NCBI GenBank assembly: GCA_958414155.1
Contig: CATYWI010000112.1
Span: 1-5,505 of the forward strand
Direction of reading: 5' to 3'
From: an uncultured Anaerotruncus sp.
Lineage (GTDB): Bacteria; Bacillota_A; Clostridia; Oscillospirales; CAG-272
Length of the DNA: 5,505 nt
How positions within the stretch are numbered: the stretch's first letter is position 1; each line of letters opens with the position of its first letter. Below are positions 1-5,505 of the stretch, piece after piece. A program made the position numbers and the translations under genes. The notes beneath the pieces were generated by a model, which was not told the origin of the DNA, did no database searches, and saw only the letters and a list, made by a program, of their open reading frames with translations.

Positions 1-1
1 G

Positions 2-7
2 AAAGGA
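2..7 (+). promoter_or_regulatory. Ribosome binding site of the XRE regulator
   Basis: AAAGGA lies 8 nt upstream of the ATG at position 16, which is ideal Shine-Dalgarno spacing and supports that start. The promoter of this gene must lie to the left of the window. Confidence 0.8.
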
Positions 8-15
8 TAAAAGAT

Positions 16-840
16 ATGTTTGATACAGTAAAGATCGGAAGGAAGATCGCAGAACTGAGAAAAAGTAAGAACATGACGCAGTTTGAACTTGCCGACGCAA
101 TGGGCGTCAGCTTTCAGGCGGTGTCGAACTGGGAGAGAGGCAACTCAATGCCCGACATTTCAAAGCTCGCCGAGCTTTCGGAAATACTCGGCACGACCGT
201 TGATGAATTGCTCGGTAAAAAGAACCCTGTGGTAGAGAAGATCATCAATAACGAAAAGATAGACACTGCCGGTGTGAGCCGCGACGAGATACTTGAAGCG
301 GCGGAGATATCCAAGCCGGACCGGGTCAGAAAAATGATAGATGATGACGGTATTGCCGACATAGCGCCGCTGCTGCCTTTTTTGGATGAGGCTTATATCG
401 CAGAGCTGGCTGATAAATATTATGACGGCAATGAAAAGGGGCTGGTGGTCCTGCTGCCGTTTCTCGGGAATGACAAGATCGACGAGCTGATGGAGCGTAG
501 CGTGACCGACGGACGCGACATTGTGGCTTTTCTGCCTTTTGCGTCGGATGAAAAGGTCGGAGACATCGCACGCAGATATATGAAGGATGGCAAAGGCATT
601 GAGAAATTCCTCCCCTTTCTTGATGAAAACGACATCGGCAAGATCGCCGCGGATGCGTATGAGAGGGACGGCAAAAAAGGACTTGTGAAATTCCTCCCGT
701 TTATCGGCGATGACGATGTAAAAAAATTTGCCGATATCGAATTCGGCAAGGACGGTATCAGAGGGATATCAATGTTTCTCCCCTTTCTCGACGAGGACGA
801 TGTGAAGAAATTTGCGAAAAAAACGCTCGACCGCGATTGA
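16..840 (+). CDS. XRE-family transcriptional regulator with C-terminal [FL]LPF repeats
   Basis: This is a complete 274-residue protein, probably a cytoplasmic DNA-binding regulator. Residues about 7-62 form a Cro/C1-type helix-turn-helix: a first helix with IGRKIAELRK, the TQFELADAMGVS turn, and a recognition helix around FQAVSNWERG, followed by the usual MPDISKLAELSEILG tail. Residues 63-111 are a charged linker. Residues about 112-272 hold six tandem repeats of 26-28 residues, each with an [FL]LPF core (prolines at 121, 148, 174, 200, 228 and 256), followed by acidic residues and a helix. There is no signal peptide or membrane segment. The DNA-binding role is known for the family; the repeat region is inferred to be an alpha-helical solenoid for sensing or protein contact, and its ligand is unknown. 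The target promoter is also unknown, although the strong promoter just downstream is a candidate. The start is fixed by AAAGGA at 2-7 and by the normal N-terminus of the fold. Confidence 0.9.
   Translation: MFDTVKIGRKIAELRKSKNMTQFELADAMGVSFQAVSNWERGNSMPDISKLAELSEILGTTVDELLGKKNPVVEKIINNEKIDTAGVSRDEILEAAEISKPDRVRKMIDDDGIADIAPLLPFLDEAYIAELADKYYDGNEKGLVVLLPFLGNDKIDELMERSVTDGRDIVAFLPFASDEKVGDIARRYMKDGKGIEKFLPFLDENDIGKIAADAYERDGKKGLVKFLPFIGDDDVKKFADIEFGKDGIRGISMFLPFLDEDDVKKFAKKTLDRD
349..831 (+). repeat. Six in-frame repeats encoding the [FL]LPF solenoid
   Basis: Six units of about 78-84 bp encode [GLI]xx[FL]LPF[LIA][DGS][DEN]xx[IV]xx[IFL]A, then an amphipathic helix and a DG-containing turn. The proline-to-proline spacings are 27, 26, 26, 28 and 28 residues. 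The last three units, whose LPF cores start near 607, 691 and 775, also resemble one another at the nucleotide level (for example TTCCTCCCCTTT, TTCCTCCCGTTT, TTTCTCCCCTTT). This suggests expansion by internal duplication, with the C-terminal units being youngest. Confidence 0.85.
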
Positions 841-852
841 AGAGATGACCGG

Positions 853-890
853 ACTTGGTGTTGCCGCGCTTTTGCGCGGCGGCACCAAGT
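853..890 (+). terminator. Strong hairpin after the XRE gene, possible terminator
   Basis: The arms at 853-869 and 874-890 pair over 17 bp (ACTTGGTG.TTGCCGCGC against GCGCGGC.GGCACCAAGT) with two G-U wobbles and a TTTT loop. It lies 13 nt after the regulator's stop codon, where a terminator is expected. However, the sequence that follows (GCATATTCGCC) is not a U-tract, so it is not a canonical intrinsic terminator. It may act as a weak or factor-assisted terminator, an mRNA 3'-end stabiliser, or insulation for the promoter that begins 12 nt later. Confidence 0.55.
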
Positions 891-901
891 GCATATTCGC
901 C

Positions 902-936
902 TTGACAAACCGCGCCTTATGGCTTATAATTATAAT
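902..936 (+). promoter_or_regulatory. Perfect-consensus sigma-A promoter with doubled -10
   Basis: TTGACA at 902-907 is followed by exactly 17 bp and then TATAAT at 925-930, matching consensus at all twelve hexamer positions. A second TATAAT directly abuts at 931-936, but its 23-bp spacing is too long to pair well with the same -35. Transcription should begin around 937-943, giving a leader of about 35 nt before the peptidase ATG at 976. The promoter probably drives the peptidase and the downstream rarA. Because it covers the upstream in-frame ATG at 889, that ATG cannot be the normal start. Confidence 0.88.
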
Positions 937-960
937 GTAAAAGTAGATTTCAATTTCAAA

Positions 961-967
961 AAAGGAG
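961..967 (+). promoter_or_regulatory. Ribosome binding site of the M16C peptidase
   Basis: AAAGGAG, preceded by an A-rich stretch, lies 8 nt upstream of the ATG at 976. This near-ideal site decides the start in favour of 976 over the in-frame ATGs at 889 and 919, which lie in or before the promoter. Confidence 0.9.
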
Positions 968-975
968 AAATAAAA

Positions 976-3882
976 ATGACAGATCTTAAACTTGGCGGCG
1001 TGGTTGCCGGTTTCAAGGTGATGCGGATCACCCATGTCGGCGAAGTCGATGCCGATCTCTATGAGCTTGAACATATAAAGTCGGGCGCAAAGCTGATCTA
1101 TCTCGATGCCGATGACCGCAACAAGGCCTTTTCGGTATTCTTCAAAACGATACCCGAGGACAGTACGGGCGTGTTCCACATACTGGAGCACTCGGTGCTT
1201 TGCGGTTCAAAAAAATATCCGGTAAAGGAGCCTTTCGTTGATCTGCTCAAAGGTTCGATGGCGACATTCCTCAATGCCATTACGTTCCCGGATAAGACAG
1301 GCTACCCTGTGGCGAGCTGCAATGACCGCGACTTTGCCAACCTCATGGGCGTGTATCTTGACGCTGTATTTGCGCCGAAGGTGTGCGAGCACGAGGAGAT
1401 ATTCATGCAGGAGGGCTGGCATTACGAAATAGAGGATCACGACTCGCCCATGACATACAGGGGCGTTGTGTTCAACGAGATGGAAGGCGCTTATTCGTCG
1501 GTAGACCGCCGTATGATGGGCAAGATCGAGGCGGCGCTTTACCCGGATACGACATACCGTCATTCATCCGGCGGCGACCCCGCAAATATTCCCGATCTCA
1601 GCTATCAGCAGTTCATAGCGGCGTACCGGAAGTATTACCACCCCGAAAATTCCTTTATGTACCTCTACGGTAAAATGGATATCGCCGAGACACTGGAATA
1701 TATCGACCGTGAGTACCTTTCAAAATACGAGCGCACCGGGCGCAGCTTTGATATTCCGCATCAGGCTCCCGTGGAGAACGACGACGTGCGCGCCGAGTAT
1801 CCCGTTACCGAGAGCGACAGCCTTGACAAAAACAGCTACATCTCATATTCCTGCGTGGTAGGCGACCACAGCGAGCGCGAGAAAATGCTGGCGCTTGAGA
1901 TCCTTATGTCTGTGCTGACCGACACCAATGATTCGCCCATTAAAAAGGCGATGCTTGAAAGCGGAATGGCAAGCGACATGAGCGCTTACGTTAATGACGG
2001 CATAGCTCAGCCTTATATCATGTTTGAGATACGCAAGACCGACGCGGACAAGAAGGATGCCTTTACGGACCTGCTCTTCTCGGAGCTTCGCCGTCTTGCT
2101 CGCGACGGTATAGACAAAGCGGCGCTTCGCGCAGAGATCAACCAGGCGGAATTCCGTCTGCGCGAGGGCAAGCAGGGAAGCGCGCCCGCAGGTCTGCTTT
2201 ATAACTTTTATATTCTTTCAAGCTGGCTGTACGGCGGAAAGACCGAGATATACCTTGAATACGAGGAGGCGTTCAATAATATCAAGGCGGGCGTTGAGGG
2301 CAGATATTTTGAAGAGCTTATCGAGAACTGCATACTCAACAACACTCACTGTGCGAAAGTGACACTCACTCCCTCGCGTACCCTTGCCGCAGACGAGGCA
2401 AAGGCGGAGGCTGACCGTCTGGCAGCGTACCGCGCGACCCTCAGCGACGCCGAGGTCGATGCGCTTGTCGAAAAGAACCGCGCACTGGTGAAATTCCAGG
2501 AGGCTGAGGACAGCCCCGAGGATATCGCCACACTGCCGCGCCTTGCGCTCAGCGATGTCAGCGATTCGATAACGGAATTGCCCTGCAGAGTTGAGGAATA
2601 CTGCGGCAGACCGCTTCTTGTGACCGAGATGTTCACAAAGAAGATCGCATATGTGAACTACTACTTTGACATTTCCGGTCTTAGCACCGAGTATATCCAG
2701 TATGCCTCGCTCCTTTCCGATATTCTCGGCGATATTGCGACTGAAAAGCATACTGCCGCCGAACTTGATATTGCCATAAAGACAAGACTCGGCAGATTCT
2801 CCACTCCCACCGGTGTGTTTACCGCAAAGGATGATATCGATAATGTCACCCCCGTGCTTTCGGTGCGCGCGAGCATGCTCAATGACGATATTCCCGAAGC
2901 GCTTGCGCTTATCGGCGAGATCATTGACACGACCCGCTTTGACAAGGATGAGATAGCAAAACTCATCGTGCAGAACAAGAATATGATGCAGATGGCGATA
3001 GCCCAGCGCGGCAATTCGTATGCGGCGATGAGAGTTGCGTCCTATTCTTCTGTCGAGGGCGCATATAACGAAAAGCTGGACGGAATTTCGTATTACAGAT
3101 TCCTCTCCGGGCTTGCCGCGAATATCGACTCCGGATTTGATGCGATACGCGCCGGCTTTGAAGCTGTGATGCGCGAGCTTACGCTTGAGAACCTTACCGT
3201 AGGTATCACCGGTGACAGCGAGGCTGTGGAGGCGTTCCGCGCCGCCGCTCCCGTGTTCCGTACCGGCAGCGGAAGCGGAAAGCGCTATAAGCTCATGCCC
3301 GAATATCACGGCAATGAGGCGTTTGTCATTCCCGCCGGCGTAAACTACGTCGCAAAGGGCTTCAACTACCTCAAGGCGGGCTTTGCGGTCGATCCAAAAA
3401 TGATGGTGCTTTCAAAGATACTCTCGCTTGACTGGCTGTGGAATGAGGTGCGTGTCCGCGGCGGCGCCTACGGTGTCTCCTTCGGAATTTCCGCAAGCGG
3501 AAAGGCTGCATTCACGTCATACCGCGATCCGAGCGTAAAGAAGACGCTTGCGACTTATGACGGCACCGTTGAGTATCTCCGCGATTTTGCTGCCAAGACC
3601 CCCGATATAGATAAATATATCATTTCCACCGCCGCGGGCTACGAGCGCCCGCTTTGCCCGCGCGATATCGGTACTGCGGCGCAGTCCAACTATTTTGAAG
3701 GACGCAACGATGACGGACGCCGCGAGGACAAACGCATGGTTATGTCTACGACCTCTGCCGATATCGAGAAGATGGCAGCTCTTATTTCGGCACTCGCCGA
3801 AAACGGCAGATGCGCCGTTGTGGGAAGCTGCGACAAGATTGACGAAGCCGGCGATATCTTTGCGGTAAAGGAAGATATCTGA
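976..3882 (+). CDS. M16C zinc metallopeptidase (PreP / insulinase family)
   Basis: From the ATG at 976 this is a 968-residue protein, the usual length for single-chain M16C presequence-protease-like enzymes. These are zinc oligopeptidases that enclose and cut unfolded peptides in a clam-shell chamber. The inverted zinc motif HILEH gives ligands H68 and H72 and catalytic E71. The third ligand is probably E168 in FNEMEGAY, 96 residues on, as in PreP. The C-terminal half carries the substrate-site R826 and Y832 in VRVRGGAYG. In order, I see the catalytic domain (about 20-260), a second M16 fold (about 265-450), the M16C-associated linker region (about 450-690, including QEAEDSPEDIATLP) and a C-terminal M16 pair. 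There is no signal peptide or membrane segment, so it should be cytosolic. It has its own strong promoter and probably shares a transcript with rarA. Its natural substrate is not known; peptide-fragment or signal-peptide clearance is an inference from the family. Confidence 0.95.
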   Translation: MTDLKLGGVVAGFKVMRITHVGEVDADLYELEHIKSGAKLIYLDADDRNKAFSVFFKTIPEDSTGVFHILEHSVLCGSKKYPVKEPFVDLLKGSMATFLNAITFPDKTGYPVASCNDRDFANLMGVYLDAVFAPKVCEHEEIFMQEGWHYEIEDHDSPMTYRGVVFNEMEGAYSSVDRRMMGKIEAALYPDTTYRHSSGGDPANIPDLSYQQFIAAYRKYYHPENSFMYLYGKMDIAETLEYIDREYLSKYERTGRSFDIPHQAPVENDDVRAEYPVTESDSLDKNSYISYSCVVGDHSEREKMLALEILMSVLTDTNDSPIKKAMLESGMASDMSAYVNDGIAQPYIMFEIRKTDADKKDAFTDLLFSELRRLARDGIDKAALRAEINQAEFRLREGKQGSAPAGLLYNFYILSSWLYGGKTEIYLEYEEAFNNIKAGVEGRYFEELIENCILNNTHCAKVTLTPSRTLAADEAKAEADRLAAYRATLSDAEVDALVEKNRALVKFQEAEDSPEDIATLPRLALSDVSDSITELPCRVEEYCGRPLLVTEMFTKKIAYVNYYFDISGLSTEYIQYASLLSDILGDIATEKHTAAELDIAIKTRLGRFSTPTGVFTAKDDIDNVTPVLSVRASMLNDDIPEALALIGEIIDTTRFDKDEIAKLIVQNKNMMQMAIAQRGNSYAAMRVASYSSVEGAYNEKLDGISYYRFLSGLAANIDSGFDAIRAGFEAVMRELTLENLTVGITGDSEAVEAFRAAAPVFRTGSGSGKRYKLMPEYHGNEAFVIPAGVNYVAKGFNYLKAGFAVDPKMMVLSKILSLDWLWNEVRVRGGAYGVSFGISASGKAAFTSYRDPSVKKTLATYDGTVEYLRDFAAKTPDIDKYIISTAAGYERPLCPRDIGTAAQSNYFEGRNDDGRREDKRMVMSTTSADIEKMAALISALAENGRCAVVGSCDKIDEAGDIFAVKEDI

Positions 3883-3889
3883 CCGTTAG

Positions 3890-3915
3890 ACGTTAAACTG
3901 ACCGAAAGGTAACGT
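3890..3915 (+). promoter_or_regulatory. rarA ribosome binding site within a small inverted repeat
   Basis: The Shine-Dalgarno GAAAGG (3904-3909) lies 12 nt before the ATG at 3922, somewhat farther than ideal. It falls in the loop of a possible hairpin with arms ACGTTA (3890-3895) and TAACGT (3910-3915), a perfect 6-bp match across a 14-nt loop. The ribosome binding site is supported; the hairpin is short and may be chance. Confidence 0.5.
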
Positions 3916-3921
3916 GATCCG

Positions 3922-5184
3922 ATGAAAAACACACCTCTGGCGGACATATTGCGCCCGAAGACCTTTGACGATATCGTGGGGCAGGAGCACCTGTTCGGAA
4001 AGAACGGTGCCATACGCCGCATGATCGCCGGCGGCAGAATGCCCAATATGATATTTTACGGTCCTCCGGGCACCGGCAAGACTACTGCGGCTACGATAAT
4101 AGCCGCACAGTCTGATATGGAATTTCACCGTCTCAATGCCACAACCGCGTCGCTTGCCGATGTAAAGGCGGTGCTTACCGCAACGGGAAACATGTTCGGC
4201 GCGGACGGAGTGCTGCTTTATCTTGATGAGATACAGTATTTCAACCGTAAGCAGCAGCAGTCGTTGCTTGAATATATCGAGGACGGCAGGGTCACGCTTA
4301 TAGCGTCAACAACTGAAAATCCGCACTTTTATGTGTACAATGCGCTGATATCCCGCTCATCGCTGTTTGAATTCCGTCCCGTTCCGCCTGCGGCATGCGT
4401 GTGCGCACTGCGCCGTGCGCTTGACGCGCTGAATGAGGAAACGCAAAGCAAAAAAACGGCGGACGACGCCTTCCTTGCCGATATCGGCAGGATTGCTGGC
4501 GGGGACGTGCGCCGGGCGATAGGTATATTTGAAAATGCATATTTCGCCGCGCGCGGCGAAGCGGAGGACGGCTCGGGCGACAGCACCTGCGTCGTCACCG
4601 CTGCGGCGCTGGACGGAATAGATACCGGATACGGTAATTTCGGCGACGATACGCATTACGATCTGCTTTCGGCACTGCAAAAGTCTATCCGCGGTTCCGA
4701 CCCGGATGCGGCGGTGTTCTACCTCGTCTCGCTGCTTGAGTACGGCGAGCTTCTGTCGGTCTGCCGGCGGCTTCAGGTCATAGCCTCGGAGGATATCGGT
4801 CTTGCATATCCCGCCGCGGCTCAGGCTGTGCGCGCCATGTGCGAATCCGCTAAGGAGCTTGGAATGCCCGAGGCGCGCATACCGCTCGCAAATGCCACTG
4901 TCATGCTGGCTACCGCGCCGAAGTCGAATTCGGCATATCTCGCCGCCGCAGCAGCGCTTGAGGACTTTACGGCGGGGCGTGGCAAGCTCCCACCGGAGCC
5001 GCTCCGTGCGCCGCTCTATCGCGGTTATGTTTACCCGCACGACTATCCGGGGCACTATGTAAAGCAGCAGTATCTGCCCGATGACCTTGCGGACAGGGTC
5101 TATTACAGGTTCGGCGACAACAAGACAGAACGTGCCGCCGCCGCGTATGCAGACGCGATAGGAAGCAGAAAAAACAAGAGCTGA
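3922..5184 (+). CDS. rarA: RarA/MgsA-type AAA+ ATPase (replication-associated recombination protein)
   Basis: This 420-residue protein belongs to the RarA/MgsA/WRNIP1 group, related to clamp loaders and RuvB. The family forms a tetrameric ATPase that acts on DNA at stalled replication forks, with links to RecA-dependent repair. It opens with PLADILRPKTFDDIVGQEHL, typical of the family. Walker A is GPPGTGKTT at 47-55 and Walker B is LLYLDE at 98-103. Sensor 1 is ASTTENP at about 128-134, the likely arginine finger is R145 in LISRS, and sensor 2 is GGDVRRAI at 193-200. The C-terminal oligomerisation part includes SALQKSIRGSDPDAA, RRLQVIASEDIGLAYP and a YPHDYPGHYVKQQYLP tail. It is slightly shorter than E. 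coli RarA (about 447) and differs in places, for example LDEIQYFN in place of LDEIHRFN. It follows the peptidase by 39 bp with no terminator or obvious promoter between them, so co-transcription is likely. It ends at a bidirectional terminator. Confidence 0.93.
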   Translation: MKNTPLADILRPKTFDDIVGQEHLFGKNGAIRRMIAGGRMPNMIFYGPPGTGKTTAATIIAAQSDMEFHRLNATTASLADVKAVLTATGNMFGADGVLLYLDEIQYFNRKQQQSLLEYIEDGRVTLIASTTENPHFYVYNALISRSSLFEFRPVPPAACVCALRRALDALNEETQSKKTADDAFLADIGRIAGGDVRRAIGIFENAYFAARGEAEDGSGDSTCVVTAAALDGIDTGYGNFGDDTHYDLLSALQKSIRGSDPDAAVFYLVSLLEYGELLSVCRRLQVIASEDIGLAYPAAAQAVRAMCESAKELGMPEARIPLANATVMLATAPKSNSAYLAAAAALEDFTAGRGKLPPEPLRAPLYRGYVYPHDYPGHYVKQQYLPDDLADRVYYRFGDNKTERAAAAYADAIGSRKNKS

Positions 5185-5203
5185 GCGTTCCCGTATACGG
5201 ATA

Positions 5204-5253
5204 AAATAACAACTGTGCTGTCGCGCCGGTGCGCGACAGCACAGTTGTTATTT
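5204..5253. terminator. Bidirectional intrinsic terminator
   Basis: The arms at 5204-5226 and 5231-5253 are perfectly complementary over 23 bp with a CGGT loop. The stem has a GC-rich top (GCTGTCGCGC) and an A/T base, so transcripts from either strand end in a U-rich run (GTTGTTATTT on plus, GTTGTTATTTTAT on minus). It lies between rarA and the convergent dehydrogenase gene and overlaps the latter's stop codon (TAA at 5252-5254, read on minus). Confidence 0.92.
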
Positions 5254-5505
5254 ACAGTCTCCAGTATATATACCCTGCGGCTTCAAAGTCCGCCCGGTCG
5301 TAAAGTCCCTTTACGTCGATAAGCACGCGGCGACCGTTGCCGTAAAGCTTATCTATATCGGCGATGCCGAGAGCGGCAAACTCATCATGCGCTACGGCGA
5401 CTATCACCGCATCCATATTGCGTATCTCGCTCATGTCGGTAAATCTGACGCCGTAAAGACGCTCAGCCTCGTCATCGTCCGCCTGCGGGTCGGCGATCGT
5501 GGGTT
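5252..5505 (-). CDS. Nucleotide-sugar dehydrogenase, C-terminal part (5' end beyond window)
   Basis: Read on the minus strand, the frame is open from the window edge to TAA at 5252-5254, giving 83 visible codons of a protein normally about 400-440 residues long. The fragment matches the UDP-binding C-terminal domain of the UDP-glucose/GDP-mannose dehydrogenase family: an IADPQAD strand end, LYGV, the DAVIVAVAHDEF segment, LIDVKGLYDR and a terminal AAGYIYWRL. The VKG motif (rather than the GRN common in UDP-glucose 6-dehydrogenases) and the YWRL end point towards the WbpA/TviB-like branch acting on N-acetylated UDP-sugars, but substrate cannot be settled from this piece. Such enzymes oxidise the sugar C6 with two NAD+ to a uronate used in capsule or other surface polysaccharide. 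The catalytic cysteine and the NAD-binding domain are outside the window. An internal ATG at 5434 is not the start, because homology continues upstream of it. Confidence 0.9.
   Translation of the reverse strand, partial: PTIADPQADDDEAERLYGVRFTDMSEIRNMDAVIVAVAHDEFAALGIADIDKLYGNGRRVLIDVKGLYDRADFEAAGYIYWRL

Noticed and set aside
947..958. Tandem hexamer ATTTCA-ATTTCA in the peptidase leader
   Set aside because: It is a two-copy A/T-rich repeat in a short leader, with no larger structure and no sign of a riboswitch, as the leader is only about 35 nt.
889..975. Upstream in-frame ATGs at 889 and 919 that would add up to 29 residues to the peptidase
   Set aside because: The extension would be encoded by the end of the hairpin, the -35/-10 promoter and the Shine-Dalgarno itself. 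The ATG at 976 has an ideal ribosome binding site and gives the normal family N-terminus.
2218..3309. Minus-strand open frame of 363 codons opposite the peptidase
   Set aside because: It is antisense to a clearly real gene, has no recognisable domain, and its composition is what the codon bias of the plus-strand gene would produce in a shadow frame.
4357..5055. Minus-strand open frame of 232 codons opposite rarA
   Set aside because: It is rich in Arg, Cys and His with no recognisable motif, has no ribosome binding site that I can support, and lies wholly inside the conserved rarA frame.
5191..5200. Perfect 10-bp palindrome CCGTATACGG just after rarA
   Set aside because: A ten-base palindrome can occur by chance, it has no second copy in the window, and it sits between a stop codon and a terminator where no operator is expected.
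5252..5434. A separate 60-residue minus-strand gene starting at the ATG at 5434
   Set aside because: The same frame stays open to the window edge, and the upstream residues continue the dehydrogenase C-terminal domain, so this is part of a longer gene cut by the window.

Overview
The window looks like ordinary chromosomal DNA from a mid-GC Gram-positive anaerobe of the class Clostridia, probably an Oscillospiraceae/Ruminococcus-type gut bacterium. That placement is inferred from protein style (a clostridial XRE regulator, the clostridial form of RarA, a cytosolic M16C peptidase), strong AAAGGAG-type ribosome binding sites and compact gene spacing. It was not tested by database search.

Layout, left to right. 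(1) Positions 16-840, plus strand: a complete regulator with an N-terminal XRE/Cro-type helix-turn-helix and six C-terminal repeats of about 27 residues built around an [FL]LPF motif. (2) Positions 841-975: an intergenic stretch with a 17-bp hairpin, then a perfect-consensus housekeeping promoter (TTGACA, 17 bp, TATAAT, with a second TATAAT directly abutting) and a strong Shine-Dalgarno. (3) Positions 976-3882, plus: a full-length 968-residue M16C (PreP-like) zinc metallopeptidase with all recognisable catalytic residues. (4) Positions 3922-5184, plus: a RarA/MgsA-type AAA+ ATPase, 39 bp downstream and probably co-transcribed with the peptidase. (5) Positions 5204-5253: a perfect 23-bp inverted repeat that serves as a bidirectional terminator between convergent genes. 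(6) Positions 5252-5505, minus: the C-terminal 83 codons of a nucleotide-sugar dehydrogenase, whose start lies beyond the right edge.

Functionally these are mostly housekeeping genes: peptide turnover, rescue of stalled replication, and nucleotide-sugar oxidation for surface polysaccharide. No pathway obviously joins the peptidase to RarA beyond a shared transcript. I see no mobile element, CRISPR array, tRNA or rRNA, and no clear evidence of a new multi-gene system. The least ordinary items are the repeat-bearing regulator, the unusually perfect promoter with a palindromic -10 region just downstream of it, and the divergent clostridial form of RarA.
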